This document shows positions 11,056-25,200 of a stretch of 64,000 nucleotides of DNA, piece by piece. The position numbers were made by a program, and so were the translations under genes. The stretch's first letter is position 1, and each line of letters starts with the position of its first letter. This stretch comes from Pholiota molesta (taxonomy: Eukaryota > Basidiomycota > Agaricomycetes > Agaricales > Strophariaceae): NCBI GenBank assembly GCA_014925825.1, contig JACGCK010000049.1, forward strand, positions 186,001-250,000. Reading direction: 5' to 3'. The notes under the pieces are model-generated. The model had not been told where the DNA came from and made no database searches. It saw nothing but the letters and a program-made list of their open reading frames with translations.

Positions 11056-12936
11056 TCAGAACAGGCCCGCTAGGTCTGCAAATGGGTCTTTGCTCTGCTG
11101 GCTCGCAGCTGGGGTATGGGTAGGCGCCGCGGGCATAGCTGAGACCGTAGGCTGCAGTGGCTGTTGCGGACGATAGCCACCGATCGCCTGCTGCTGCTGT
11201 TGCTGCTGCTGCTGTGGCGGGGAACCCGCACCGAATATCTGGCTCGGGCCCATCCAAGCCTGCGGCTGCGCGACACCGACACCCATGCCCATATGCGGGC
11301 TTGCAGCACTCATCCCCATCCCCATCGGCGCCTTCCCGGCTGCGCCGCCGTTGCCAAAGTAGTTCGGGGCTGCGGCAGGGGCTGCGGGGCCTGGTGTGCC
11401 AGGAAGGATGATCGACGCAGGTGGCGTCGCTGAGTGTGAATGGGGAGGCGACATGGAGTTGGTGGGCCGCCCGAAGTTGAGGCCGTTGTTGTTGAAGATG
11501 GGGTCGGTGCGTGCGGTTGTTGGTGTTGGTGTTGGGGAGGTGATGGGGCTTGTGGGCCACCCATGAATGTCGGTTGGAAGCCCCACTGCTGTGGTTGCAC
11601 TGGTGGTTGCTGTGAGAAGCCACCCATTGCCCACTGCTGAGGCTGAGGCTGAGGTTGTGACATGGGTTGAGAAAATAGATCGTTCAGATCATTTATTCCA
11701 GAACCAGATTGAGCGGCGGTCGTTGAAGGAGCGTCATCTAGATCGATCAGAGAAGTACCGGTCGCGTTGTTGGATAACTCTTGAGGTATAGGATTAGAAG
11801 CAAAAGTGAAGTCGCCTTTTTTGAAGGCCTCGTAGCGGGACAGGACGGTGTTGATTTGATCGTTTATTTGCAAAAAGTATCCAGAGATTCGGGATCGTCT
11901 GTTTCTGCGTCCGATACCCACTTTTGTAGTTTCGGTCGGGCAGTGATCAGTATCGACGATACTTGCTGCAATATAATGAGCATTTTGGGCAGAAGAAAGG
12001 AAAGGAACGAAATTGACTGACATCATACGCGTCTCCAGTCACGAACTTCTCTCCCCTCTGTACGTCCACATTGTCCAACATCTCGTTTAACAATATGACT
12101 TTCTGCTCCAGCTTATTGAGTTCAGTCAGCGCCTGTGTTCGATAATCGGGTTTGGCATCTGGATTGGCACCAGCAAGCGACTTCATCAATTCCTGCGCAG
12201 CAGCGAGATCGCGAGGTGTTCCGCGTCGGATAAGCTCTTGAAGCTTCGCAGACTGTGCTGCGCGATCCTCCTCCTCGAGTTCCTCCGCCGTTTTCAGGTT
12301 CTAAATAACAAATGAGCAAAGCTGAGACAGGATTTCAACAGAATATAACACGTACGGCGGTAGCGTTGACAGCTGCATTGTTAGAACCTCTTGCATCTCT
12401 AAATCTATACCCCTTGAACGTTAGCAGGCGGTGCATATCTCGTATGTTGCCTAGATCCTCCTTCCATCTGCTCTCTGTACAGATGCCTTCTTTCCATCCG
12501 CTGATCAACTCCAGAATTCTGGACATGACCGGACCAGGAAAGGGAGGCGGTCGTTCTGGGAAGCGTCGGACGAGTTCGTTCAGGAATTCCTTGGTAGAAA
12601 TTTGGAGATGGAAGGGTATCCGCATGATTGAACGAGTGTGTCGAGCAAAGCAAGGGATAGAATCGCGATGTGTGGATTCCGGTGGTTCGCCAGCCGCGCA
12701 ATCATCATCGCTGCCTCTCGTGGGCTGACATATCCAGTGTCAGATAACGTGGAATCGCAATATCTCTCATGCACAAAGGACATACTTGTTCGCCTTTTCT
12801 GGTTGATGTACTCCGCGACTTCAAGATGTAAAGCATAGTTGGGCTCGTGGAGAGATGGTTCGCAAGCGCGAGTGATGAGAACCTCCAGCTGCGACACTTT
12901 CATCCAGCCCGAAGGCCCTGTCGGACTCTGCAACAT
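11056..12936 (-). CDS. VHS-GAT domain sorting adaptor (GGA/Tom1-like)
   Basis: Exons 12786-12936, 12356-12724, 12022-12300 and 11056-11965. The N-terminal VHS domain (LEVLITRACEPSLHEPNYAL ... LANHRNPHIAILSLALLDTL) recognises cargo. A GAT-type helical domain follows (QALTELNKLEQKVILLNEML ... SRYEAF), which in this family binds ARF or ubiquitin at the trans-Golgi or endosome. The C-terminus is Gln/Pro/Gly-rich with nine glutamines and ends DPFADLAGLF, an acidic-hydrophobic motif like clathrin or adaptor boxes. I see no GAE ear domain, unlike yeast Gga proteins. Four single-base deletions must be assumed: A-run 12795-12798, CCC 12614-12616, T-run 11872-11876, and one within about 11510-11545. 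Adding four bases makes the total exactly 571 codons. Confidence 0.8.
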
Positions 12937-13494
12937 CGGGACGCTACCGTGCTTCCCTGGACTTGCTGGGTGTGGTAGCTATGCAATGTGAGGAGATAAA
13001 GGGTCGATAGGGCCGTTGTGTTGGGAGTTCGGAATCAAACCAGTTATAAAGCGATTGGACTGGTGTTAGAGGTGCGTGGCAAAAGATGGGCGCTGCTATT
13101 GATGGCAATGGTGGCTGTCCGCAGCGGCACTGCGGGCGTCGAACATTCACCCTTCTTCGGAACGTTCATCAGCTCAGGACTCGTCTTGCATAACTGCGAC
13201 CGGAAAACTGAATTAGAATTGTCAAAAGGACGGACGTCTGCGACCCTGGTTTTCTAACAACTCAAGACCCCTATCCCGTGCTCATTTTCCCTGTCCAGCA
13301 GCAATAGGTACCACTTGCTTATTTCTGACGGGACTTCATGAAGCATGTAAATACAAGGGAGAACTCGAGAAGACTAAATAAACCACGAGCAATTTTCATC
13401 TGTTACTAGGTATTTCTTGAGGCCATATAACTCTCTTCGTTTTAATGGCTGTAGCATTCCTGCCACCAAAACCTGGTTTTTCTATCTGGAGGCT
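12937..13494. other. Intergenic between VHS-GAT and esterase genes
   Basis: Holds the VHS-GAT promoter and the esterase 3' flank. No supported gene; open frames on both strands are short and featureless. Confidence 0.5.
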
Positions 13495-14659
13495 TTATGA
13501 CATCCAATTCATCCATTCGCTTTCTTCTCCCTTGATGACTTTTGCGACTTCTCTTGCCACGATGCGATCCGATTGCTCGCTAGGATGTAGCTCATCGAAC
13601 CTATCAAGAATTTGTTGATACACAACCTTTTGAAGACGGAATTTAGATGGCACTTCTTACCAGGTAAAGCTGTCTCTATCGCTCCCTTGGGCGATTGTAC
13701 AATTCCCCGTATCTGACGTCGGTTCGTTTAGCTGGTACACGCATGATTTGACGGCGCCTTTGGTGTTCAATGGCGCCGTTCCATTCAAATACAGCGATGG
13801 ACGGTCGAGCATGTCGTTGAACAACCTATGTGCGTCAAAAATTCCTTTTCAAACGACTCAACATCAGTTCACGTTTAGTAAAAGAGGACTAACTTACCGA
13901 GATGAGCGCCAGGCATTGCTGGGAGAAGGGCTTGAAGCTTCAACGTCGTCAATTCATTCCCAGAGAGCACCAATTCGTTCATCACAACATTCCACTCCGT
14001 CGTGTTCCTCACTGCCGTCCAGTAATGATTGATGTACGAATCAACAGAGTACAACGGCGTCCGCTGCAGAGGAATCATCTACGCCATACAATAATTCAGC
14101 ACAACGGCCCAAGATAATCGAAGGAAGCCCATACGTTCGCGAACATGAAGTTCCTGCCTCCGTTTTGGTACACCACTTTCACCCAATTGATCATACACTG
14201 CGTCACATCCACCAAGCTCACACCAGGCGCTCCATGCCCAGTGAGTAGCCCATTGTCACCTATGTCGTTGGTCCCAATCCACAAGAAGTACAGGGCGTTC
14301 GCTTGGTTCCTAGCTTTGGGTCCCTTGAGATAGCTGAGTGATCCGTTCGCTTTTTCCTGCTCCCACAGCGGGAGTTGGCTCTCGAACAGACTCGGGAAGG
14401 GGCGGTTGGTGAGTTTGTTGGAGCATGTCGCGCCTGAGCGTGCGTATGGGAACAAGCCCACATTTTTGCCTGCGTAGCCGACTGCGTATACAGGCCAGGC
14501 TGTACCACCATTCGATGGGCTGAACGTGTCTGTGTAGCTGTCGCCGAAAGGAACGAAGGCGGTTATCTGGGATGGCTGGAGAGGATTTCGTGCAGAAGTA
14601 ACAATGGCATATAAAACCAGAAGCGAGGCGAGTGTTCTTCCTAGCGTCAGGGAACCCAT
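13495..14659 (-). CDS. Secreted GDSL esterase, CE16-like
   Basis: Exons 14135-14659, 13898-14078, 13661-13825 and 13495-13600. A hydrophobic signal peptide (LGRTLASLLVLYAIVTSA) is followed by GDSL block I (FGDSYTDT, nucleophile Ser), the block III-like WIGTNDIG, and the C-terminal DELHPSEQSDR carrying the Asp-x-x-His pair. This arrangement matches fungal carbohydrate esterase family 16 acetylesterases, which remove acetyl groups from hemicellulose fragments outside the cell. About 325 residues. One base seems to be missing at or near the exon 2/exon 3 junction (13820-13900), because exon 3 enters the GDSL frame one base short. An upstream in-frame Met at 14695 is less likely because it would precede the signal peptide. 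Confidence 0.8.
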
Positions 14660-15872
14660 TTTGAGGGAGCCTTTGTTCCTCAGCGTCACTGTCAATTCTG
14701 ATTATTTGTACGTCTTTCTCTGGACTCTTAATGTCTCGGCTACCTCATCAGCAACTCTCGTTTCTCTAATTGCTTTCTTGCTTGGATATTCAATATCATG
14801 GGACCTCTTTTGCTTAATTTTATCTCACAGATGGTGTTATTGCATTCTTCACCGGACCGAGCCGGAATACAAGCCGGACTTTACTTCCCTCAATTCTTGG
14901 ACTGCGTCTGGAGTTTGGACCACTCTTCGAATACTATTTGGCTATCTGGCTAGATGTGAAGATGGCCATGATATGCTTATTCAGAATCCATCTACAGTTT
15001 GGCCGACAATGAGGCTCAGATCTGTATTCTGTGGAAGACATCGGCGTGACGTTAGGGGATAAAGCAAGGCGAAAGAATATTCAGATCTAATCCGGACCGC
15101 CAATGCGTTGCGTCTACTATCTAGCATCGTGAAAAGAACCTGTCCTACTTACAAGGAGTACGACTTATGCTGACTCGTTCACGATGGCTAGAAGGTACCG
15201 TCATGCTACCTCATTTATCGGCCTCACAATAGCTTCGGTTATGCAACCTCTAGCTTTTACCCTTTCCAACCTTCGCGGAAAACGTGAGATGGCCGTGGCC
15301 ATTATCAGCCAGGCATTGCTGCGCGATGTATACATCCACTCTAAGCCAGATACCTAATTCGAAGTATTAAACAGCATACTAAGCATCATCTGTGAGCTTC
15401 ACGTCCGAAATCTGCGGTGCCTTCTATCTGGTTAGTGACCATGTCAATGCATGCGACTCCCTGTTTCTCATATTTGCGGCATTCATTACACTAGGATCAT
15501 TACTTACATGGCGGTTCTGGCAATCACATCGAGAACTGAGACGGCTCTCGAATGAGGCTCACATCGTGTGCACCGCAATTTGTCACCGTGAGATATGTCG
15601 ATGTAGTGACTTTTCAAGCTGAACGTTGAACGTTGATCTTCCATGCGGCGTTCGTGAGATAGTTCGACAAGGTATATCTACAGTACTGATCAAGTACTAA
15701 TGATTGATTTACTATTTGGAATTGATTACATTCATTATCGGCGTCCTATTCATCACGAGGGGAACATAAAGATCATCTAAAAAATCTATGGATGTATTAC
15801 TCCAACAAGACCAATCTACAACAATGGGTAGTCAAAACATTATCGATAATTGTGATGTGCCGCCAAGAGGAC

Positions 15873-15932
15873 ACGGTGCGCGTCGCGCCACGCGCGACTC
15901 TGGCGCGTGCCATGATTAAGTCACGTGCTCAT
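15873..15932. promoter_or_regulatory. GC-rich motif cluster with CACGTG
   Basis: A dense patch of CGCG-containing words (GTGCGCGTCGCGCCACGCGCG) is followed by TCACGTGC, which holds the palindromic E-box CACGTG bound by basic helix-loop-helix factors in fungi. Surroundings are AT-rich, so the patch stands out. No firmly supported gene starts just beyond it; it could serve the uncertain membrane-protein frame downstream. Confidence 0.35.
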
Positions 15933-16675
15933 CGGATATTCAAGTTTCAGGAATTCGCAAAAGCTCTTTAAACTTCCACCGCTCCGTCGTTCAAGCATAA
16001 GTAAAACAGTCGTCGAAACGCTCGCGATCATAGCTTTACACAGAGCATGTCAATGTCATTTGACCTCTAACGATACTGTATCTTGCCAACACGTCAGCAA
16101 GGCTGAACGCAGCTCGAATACGCTCACAATTCCTTCCTTCTTAATGACTTCAAAGCGAGCTTATTTGCCTCTTAGCCTGCGCGGATGAGTTACATCCGTG
16201 CGTCGACAGGACTTCTCTGGAATTTATGATGCTTTGGAACATCATCGACTGGAGATCAAAACAAATCTCAAGGACTAGGCTTTACTTGGACTATCGTTTT
16301 GTTCGGGATTCTGGTCGACACCGCCTTGGTGCTTGTTCTGGTACTGGTTCTGGAGACATTTCCCATTTCTCCTCAAAATTCGTTCAGGAGTCTCAGATGC
16401 GCGTCGACAACTCGCGAGCAGTTCAACCTGTCGAATGCTGTCGGTAGTTGGCATGCATTTCTTGACTTTAGTTTCCCCTGATACCACTTGGACGTGAAGA
16501 ACTTGAGAATCAAGAATCCCGCAATTATAGACGGCACTGATTGGTCCTTGCCATCCTTCCCCCGGAACGCTTAGATAACTTACCCGTGGGCTCCCTGGAC
16601 CCATAAAGTGGCGGCCAAAATGCGCCTCGTTTTAGTGACTACAGTTCGCCTCGAGTCTGCCTGCAGCTTAATTTT

Positions 16676-16692
16676 TCTCTCTCTCTCTCTCG
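16676..16692. repeat. CT microsatellite
   Basis: A pure (TC)n tract lies about 110 bp before the methyltransferase-like gene. Pyrimidine tracts are common in fungal core promoters just before the transcription start. Confidence 0.6.
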
Positions 16693-16803
16693 TTGGATTT
16701 TTACAGGAGCCCGCCACCTTTACCCAGCAGCGCGTCTTTTTGTCGATTACATCGCAACAATGATTGCTGCAGACAGCGACGAGGAATGAGACTTATCTAC
16801 GCG

Positions 16804-17646
16804 ATGATCAAAATTGTCTTGCTCCTCCTTACCGCTTGCTCCGTCCATCGCTCACTGTCGCCCCCAAATCCGTCGGTCAAGAGCGAGGAGTGCTGCTCAG
16901 GAACGAAAGGGACCGACACGCTTTTCGAACGCTTCGTCCAGTCGATTACGTATTGCAGCAAGGTGCGTTCCTTGGAGTTATCTTTCCGTGTTATTTTTGA
17001 ATGATATTTAACTTCGAAGGCCATGGTGTGGATTGGCGTTTGGTCCGATATTGTGCTCATCCTTGTTCGGCTTGTCTTGTTCTCGACCTTCGCGAGTGAT
17101 TTCCGATTCGATTGGGTGGCATATATGCCTGATGGAGCAGTCGACTTGGGGAGAGAGAAGATCCCGACTTTGATGGTGGTTGGAACACTGTCTGCGATGA
17201 TTGCAGCGGCTCTACGAACATGGTGCGCATTCAAGACATACTCGTGATATCAAAGCAGCTTCTCATAAATATATTTTTGTTTCAGGTGCTTCAACTCACT
17301 AGGCCCCTTCTTCACTTTCGAGATCACCATCCGTCCTAAACACCGCCTCATCACCCACGGTCCATACGCGTGGGTTCGCCATCCCAGCTACACAGGCATC
17401 TATCTCACATTGGTGGGCGCTACCTTGGTCCTCGGCGCCCAGGGATCGTGGATGGCAGAACATGGCATCCGCACACCTCTAGGCGTTCTGGCGACGGCGT
17501 TCTGGATGACCAAGTGTGCGTTTGCATTTAGAGGGATGAGCGTAAGGCTAAAGGCGGAAGATGATGTGCTGAGGGATACCTTTGGTGTGCAGTGGGAAGA
17601 GTATGCTGTGAGGGTGCCGTGCAAGTTCCTCCCTGGTGTGGTATAA
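16804..17646 (+). CDS. Isoprenylcysteine methyltransferase-like membrane protein
   Basis: Exons 16804-16962, 17020-17222 and 17286-17646 join in phase to 240 residues. Several hydrophobic helices precede the C-terminal signature HGPYAWVRHPSYTGIYL (residues about 147-163), typical of the ICMT/PEMT-type methyltransferase fold, then RGMSVRLKAEDDVLRDTFG and WEEYAVRVPCKFLPGVV. Ste14-type enzymes methylate the farnesylated cysteine of proteins such as Ras and a-factor pheromone in the ER membrane. Agaricomycetes carry many divergent copies, and substrates of these are mostly unknown. An upstream in-frame ATG lies at 16786; I chose 16804 because it starts directly on the first hydrophobic helix. Confidence 0.8.
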
Positions 17647-18649
17647 AAGTTGTATCTGAAATATTAATTAAAATTTTGTGTAAGCGTAAATTGTCTTTAT
17701 TTCATTTCTTATCTATGATATGTAGAGATGTATAAATTTATGAAGTCGGGTCTAGCCCGAAATAAGTATTCTGGTACAGCCTTTCTTGAAGTGATGAGTG
17801 CGTGGATTTTCGATGCAGTGCATATCTTTTTAAGCGCCTAACTGTCCCGATTGTCCGGAATAAATGTCAGAGCTTTAGCGCTTAGCGCTCGAAAGTTGAT
17901 GTACACACCTTTACTCATCGCACACACCATTATGTTGGGAATTCTGAATAAATGGCCAAGGTATCTCCATGGCTAATGGCATGCTCTGAGTCGACGTCAC
18001 AGTAAGAATAGATCTTGAGCCAATTCCCTGTAATTTTCGCCACGAATGCGCAGTCTTCAGAGCTTTTTGCATGTGGCCTGCCCCACTCCATCAGGCATTC
18101 ACCCTACTGTCGTCTCTCGAATTGAACGCTGGCATTTCACGGCAGGCAAACATGCAGACTTAATAGAACCATTGACGAACTTCGAACCAACTTCGAACAT
18201 CACCGAGAGCCTTCTTATTGAAACCTTGCTACTTTGGTGCCTCGAACCGAAGTTTCCTCTTGTTTTAGACGTTCGTCACATACGACACTAGGCTGTCATT
18301 CTCCCTGAACTTTCATCGAAATGAAAGGGTGTGTTGTAGTATTCATCGCGATTAAGTATGTCGCATTCAAGGACATATGCCATCGGCATCCGATCGGAAA
18401 TTGAGCAAAATTAGCCCCACTATTGTCATTGCGCGCCTGCTGCCGGCTGTATATCGGAAAGCATAACCCTCAAGGCTGTCGAACGGCATAAATGGTGCAT
18501 GCAGGTGCATTCCAAATACAGGAGAGGGTGTAGTTGGGAAGACCGTTGACCATGCCACGGTGGCTGTGATTTATTTAAATCCTGCAGTCACGAGTCAGAG
18601 CGGAATCGAAAAAAACGCCAACTTGGCGCTCTTCTTTCCTACCACCACC
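17647..18649. other. Intergenic, ARG5,6 promoter at right
   Basis: No supported gene; an 81-codon frame at 18046-18291 has no motif. The right end carries the ARG5,6 promoter, with an AT-rich TTATTTAAAT near 18571 and a Gcn4/Cpc1-type site. Confidence 0.5.
18591..18597 (-). promoter_or_regulatory. Gcn4/Cpc1-type TGACTC site before ARG5,6
   Basis: The plus strand reads CGAGTCA, i.e. TGACTCG on the minus strand, followed by TGACTG. The core TGACTC is the half-site of the general amino-acid control factor (Gcn4 in yeast, Cpc1 in filamentous fungi). It is about 55 bp before the ATG of an arginine-synthesis gene, a class known to be under this control. Confidence 0.5.
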
Positions 18650-21775
<3,126 letters not shown>

Positions 21776-22262
21776 ACTTGGAAATGTACTTGGAAAAATT
21801 AATAGTCTCAGGCCACAACGGAAAAAGTTGGGGGGTCAGATTCTTGATTAAAAAGTGCTGCGCATGTATGATGGACGCATGCCTCACACGATCTACTAAA
21901 TATCTATACCTACATTTTTATTGGAAATTTTGCATGAGCCAGTAAATAAATCCCGGATCACTGCAACTTGAATAGTATGTTCAAGGAGTAACGATGAAAA
22001 CATCCTTTATGATACTGAAATACATAATACGGACTACGTACATGAGACTCCAAAAAGACGGTGTGAAAGTGATGCAAGGGTACTAAAGAAATGCTAAATG
22101 ACATCGAACATATAATGAATGACAATGGTAATGAATAGTGTAAATGGTGTGAATGGTGTGAAGGTATCAGATGCAGATGAATGATGTACATTTGGTGTTG
22201 ATCAATCCAGTTGAAATGTTATAGAAATACAAGTGAACGCTGGGTGCACGGAAAGAGATCAA
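21776..22262. other. 3' flanks of ARG5,6 and the RING gene
   Basis: AT-rich convergent intergenic stretch; no gene seen. The stretch 22130-22190 repeats the word GAATGGTGTG/GAATGATG. Confidence 0.5.
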
Positions 22263-25200
22263 TCAAGCAGGGCGGTACCTCCAAGGTGCAGGAAAAGTAT
22301 TTCGGCTTGGGCTTTCCTGAGGCCTGTTGGTTTCTTGACCACCATTACGATTGCTGGTATCTCTTCCGTCAGTATTTGAGCCTTGGGTAGACGGACTCGG
22401 AGGATGGTTAGGGGCCGTTGGAGACGATTCTCTTCTTCTTCGCGGCAATGACATATTGAATGGATTTAGACGGGGCGGGTAACGAGGCAGCCTTGACGCG
22501 CTGAACGCCGAGGAAGGAGGTATGTTGACTGATTCACGGCACACTGGACATGTGGTAGCTGATTGAAGCCATTGCTAAATGGGATGGGCAAGATTTCACA
22601 AAAGAGGCTTTCGTCAAGAGTAAATAGACCGAAAACTCACAGTAAGACATTCTCGGTGCAGCCAGTGGGAACAGTTGCTGAGTTTCTGGACGGGGTCGGT
22701 TGGTGCGTACTGTTATGGATTGTATTAGTCGTGCAACATAATTTTTCTACACCCAAAATGATACGATACTCACATCATCCAGGCAAATTGGGCATCTTGT
22801 ATCACTTCCGTCCGTCGCCCAATCCTTGTAGATCGCCTTCTCCATCTTCTCCAAAACCTCACTTGGCGTCGCACGCGGTTTCACATCACCGATTTGCATG
22901 CTCAACGACAGTAGGTTTTCGTAAGAATCATCGAAATCCTCGTCGCGCTATTCAAAGTGGATGAATTTCTGCTTGTCAATGCCGAGAAACCGTCTCAAAA
23001 ACATACCATGAAGTCTCCTAATGCCCTCCCTCTTCTCCAGCCTGCAGCTCCGCCCATATTTGCATTGGATACTCTTGAGAATGACATGATTGCCTCTTGA
23101 TGGGCGCGCAACACTCGACCTCGACGCCGTGCCCTGCTATCACCTGGCGGCGAGGCATCTTCTTCCTCTTCAGTCCGACTGCCTAACTCTCTTTCACGAT
23201 GATATCGGTGGATAGGATGCCCAGGCCCAAGGGCATTTGCACCGGGGTTGTCAGGGCGAAGGGATTCTATCACGGACGAAAAGACTGGGGGTCCAGGATA
23301 GAAAGAATAGCGCGAATCTGCCACCCGAGAGGCTTCCATTCTACTTTGCTCTCCAAGATAGCGTTCTAAGTTAAGGGTGCTATGCCGCCAGTTGTCGCTG
23401 AGCCGCCTCAAGCCATTTGGACCATGAGTACTTGTGGCTTCATTGGTTACGATGGGCGATGGGTTTCTTGGTCCAGAAAAGTAGGGCTCGTAATCGTCTT
23501 GAGGTATCGGTCGTGTGGGCGAGTGGCTTTCAAAAGGTAGTTCTCGCATAATACGAGGAGCCCTTCGGGCGCCTGGTCCATTCATCTCATCGCCTTCTCT
23601 GGCCATTGGGTCAAGCTCAGTTCGGCGCCTGATTCTCGCTTCGATGCTGTCAGCTTGCCTAGGAGAAGAAACGGAATGTTCATTCTCGCTGTCGAATGAA
23701 AGAGGTGGAATATATGGAGGCGGACGGCGCAGCGATGACCTTGGTGTATTAGACTCAAAACGTGCAGCAGATTGCCCCTCTCGTTCATTAGCAATATGTT
23801 GCAGCGTGTTCCGGAATGGACCTGGTGTGAAGGTAGAAGGATCGAAAAGTGCATGTAACCCTACAGGATCGCCCATGGATGGACGCCGCATTTGGCTCAG
23901 CGAAGGTCTAGATATGCCCACGGCCGAGGCGCTAGAAGAGGCAGTCGTTGAAGCGGAAGTCGGAGAGGTCACGGTGCTGGCACCAGGGCCATTAGGCGGA
24001 GCAGAAGGCCTCTGGGAATTCGGATCGCCTGAAAGGGGGTGGCGAGCACGGAAGGCAGAGGTAAAACGCCGACGATCTTCCAACAGCCGTCGTTCGAGCT
24101 GCAAACGACGAGCCCTTTCATCTATTTGATGGAGTTCATTCTGTTGTTGCTCATGATCTGGCAACTGGCGTTCTCCTGGAGACATTGTCGATGACAGAAA
24201 TAGAGGGCGGAGACCTAAATTTCTTTGGGACCTATTATTCGGTCTCTCGTTCGCATTATCAATTTGCGCCGGTTCTATATTCGCCAAAGCAACAGGTGCC
24301 CCCATCGGATCATCAACAGCACTATCTTCTGTAGATACCCATGGCGCAGACATAGATCGTGAATTATGTCCAGCATTGAAGGAGCTTCCCAGATCGGGAG
24401 GGGGTAGCGACGGAGCATCATGACGGGGAGGTTGGCTTGAATCAGTGCCGCCTCCAGAATTCCCCTCCGCCGACATCAGTCCCCAAATATCGAGAATTGG
24501 AGAACTTGGTGGCCCGGACGTCGGTGTAGGAGGCTGGGATTGCCTCGATCGTTCATCACTGTTTCCAGCGGCGGCATTACGAGTAGTTGGGGTTAGGCCA
24601 TCGACGAAGGTAGTAAGAGAAGGAAGCGCTGCAGATTCTGTGAAAGCGGAAGTGAAGATACTCGAGAGAGAGGGAGACGAGGCGCGAGCAGGCATGCGTG
24701 TATCCAATCGGTCAGAGGTAACAGAGGCCCTGCGCCTGCGCTCGCCCTCACCCCAAGCTCTCTGCAGCAACACGTTTTCCCATGACGACTCGCGGCGTGG
24801 ACGTTCGGTTTGGCCCGTGCCGTCACTACTATCTGTTAGGTGATCTTCCATATTGAGGCCGAACAGTGAACTTCGCTCTCCAGGTAATCTTCTAATTTCT
24901 GCATAATCTGCTCGCCTTCGCACCTCTGAAGCGTTTTCTGTTACAAGCGAATTGGACGACCCTAGTCTCATTTGGGAGGAAGATGAACGCAGCAAGCGGT
25001 GTCGCAACCGAGGGTCCGTTCGTCTTGATTCGATAGACGATGATGTTTCAGAGTTCCTAGTAGAAACGGCAGACGATGTTGCCTCTGTACGTATGGATGT
25101 CGGTTGGCTGACTGGAGCTTGTGATTGGGGTTGCGATTGGGATTGTGGCCCATCCTCTTCTCCAGATCTACCGTTCCAATTTCTCAAGCTGGAAGGCGCC

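Larger units (their letters stand above)
14696..16803. other. Gene-poor stretch with hydrophobic open frames
   Basis: No gene that I can support fully. Hydrophobic plus-strand frames occur at 14690-14850, 15392-15622 and about 16276-16480. The last contains a run of Leu/Val (TALVLVLVLVLETF) and could be reached from an ATG at 16187 by splicing 16203-16273. These may be remnants of membrane-protein genes. A GC-rich motif cluster (15873-15932) and a CT microsatellite (16676-16692) are listed separately. Confidence 0.35.

Noticed and set aside
14604..15062. 152-codon plus-strand frame with hydrophobic segments
   Set aside because: Starts antisense to the esterase signal-peptide exon; hydrophobicity comes from T-rich DNA and no family pattern is visible.
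23515..24129. 204-codon plus-strand open frame, with several other plus-strand frames, inside the RING gene
   Set aside because: Antisense to a 2.6-kb coding exon; the opposite frame is open because of Ser/Arg/Pro codon bias. No splice structure or known motif.
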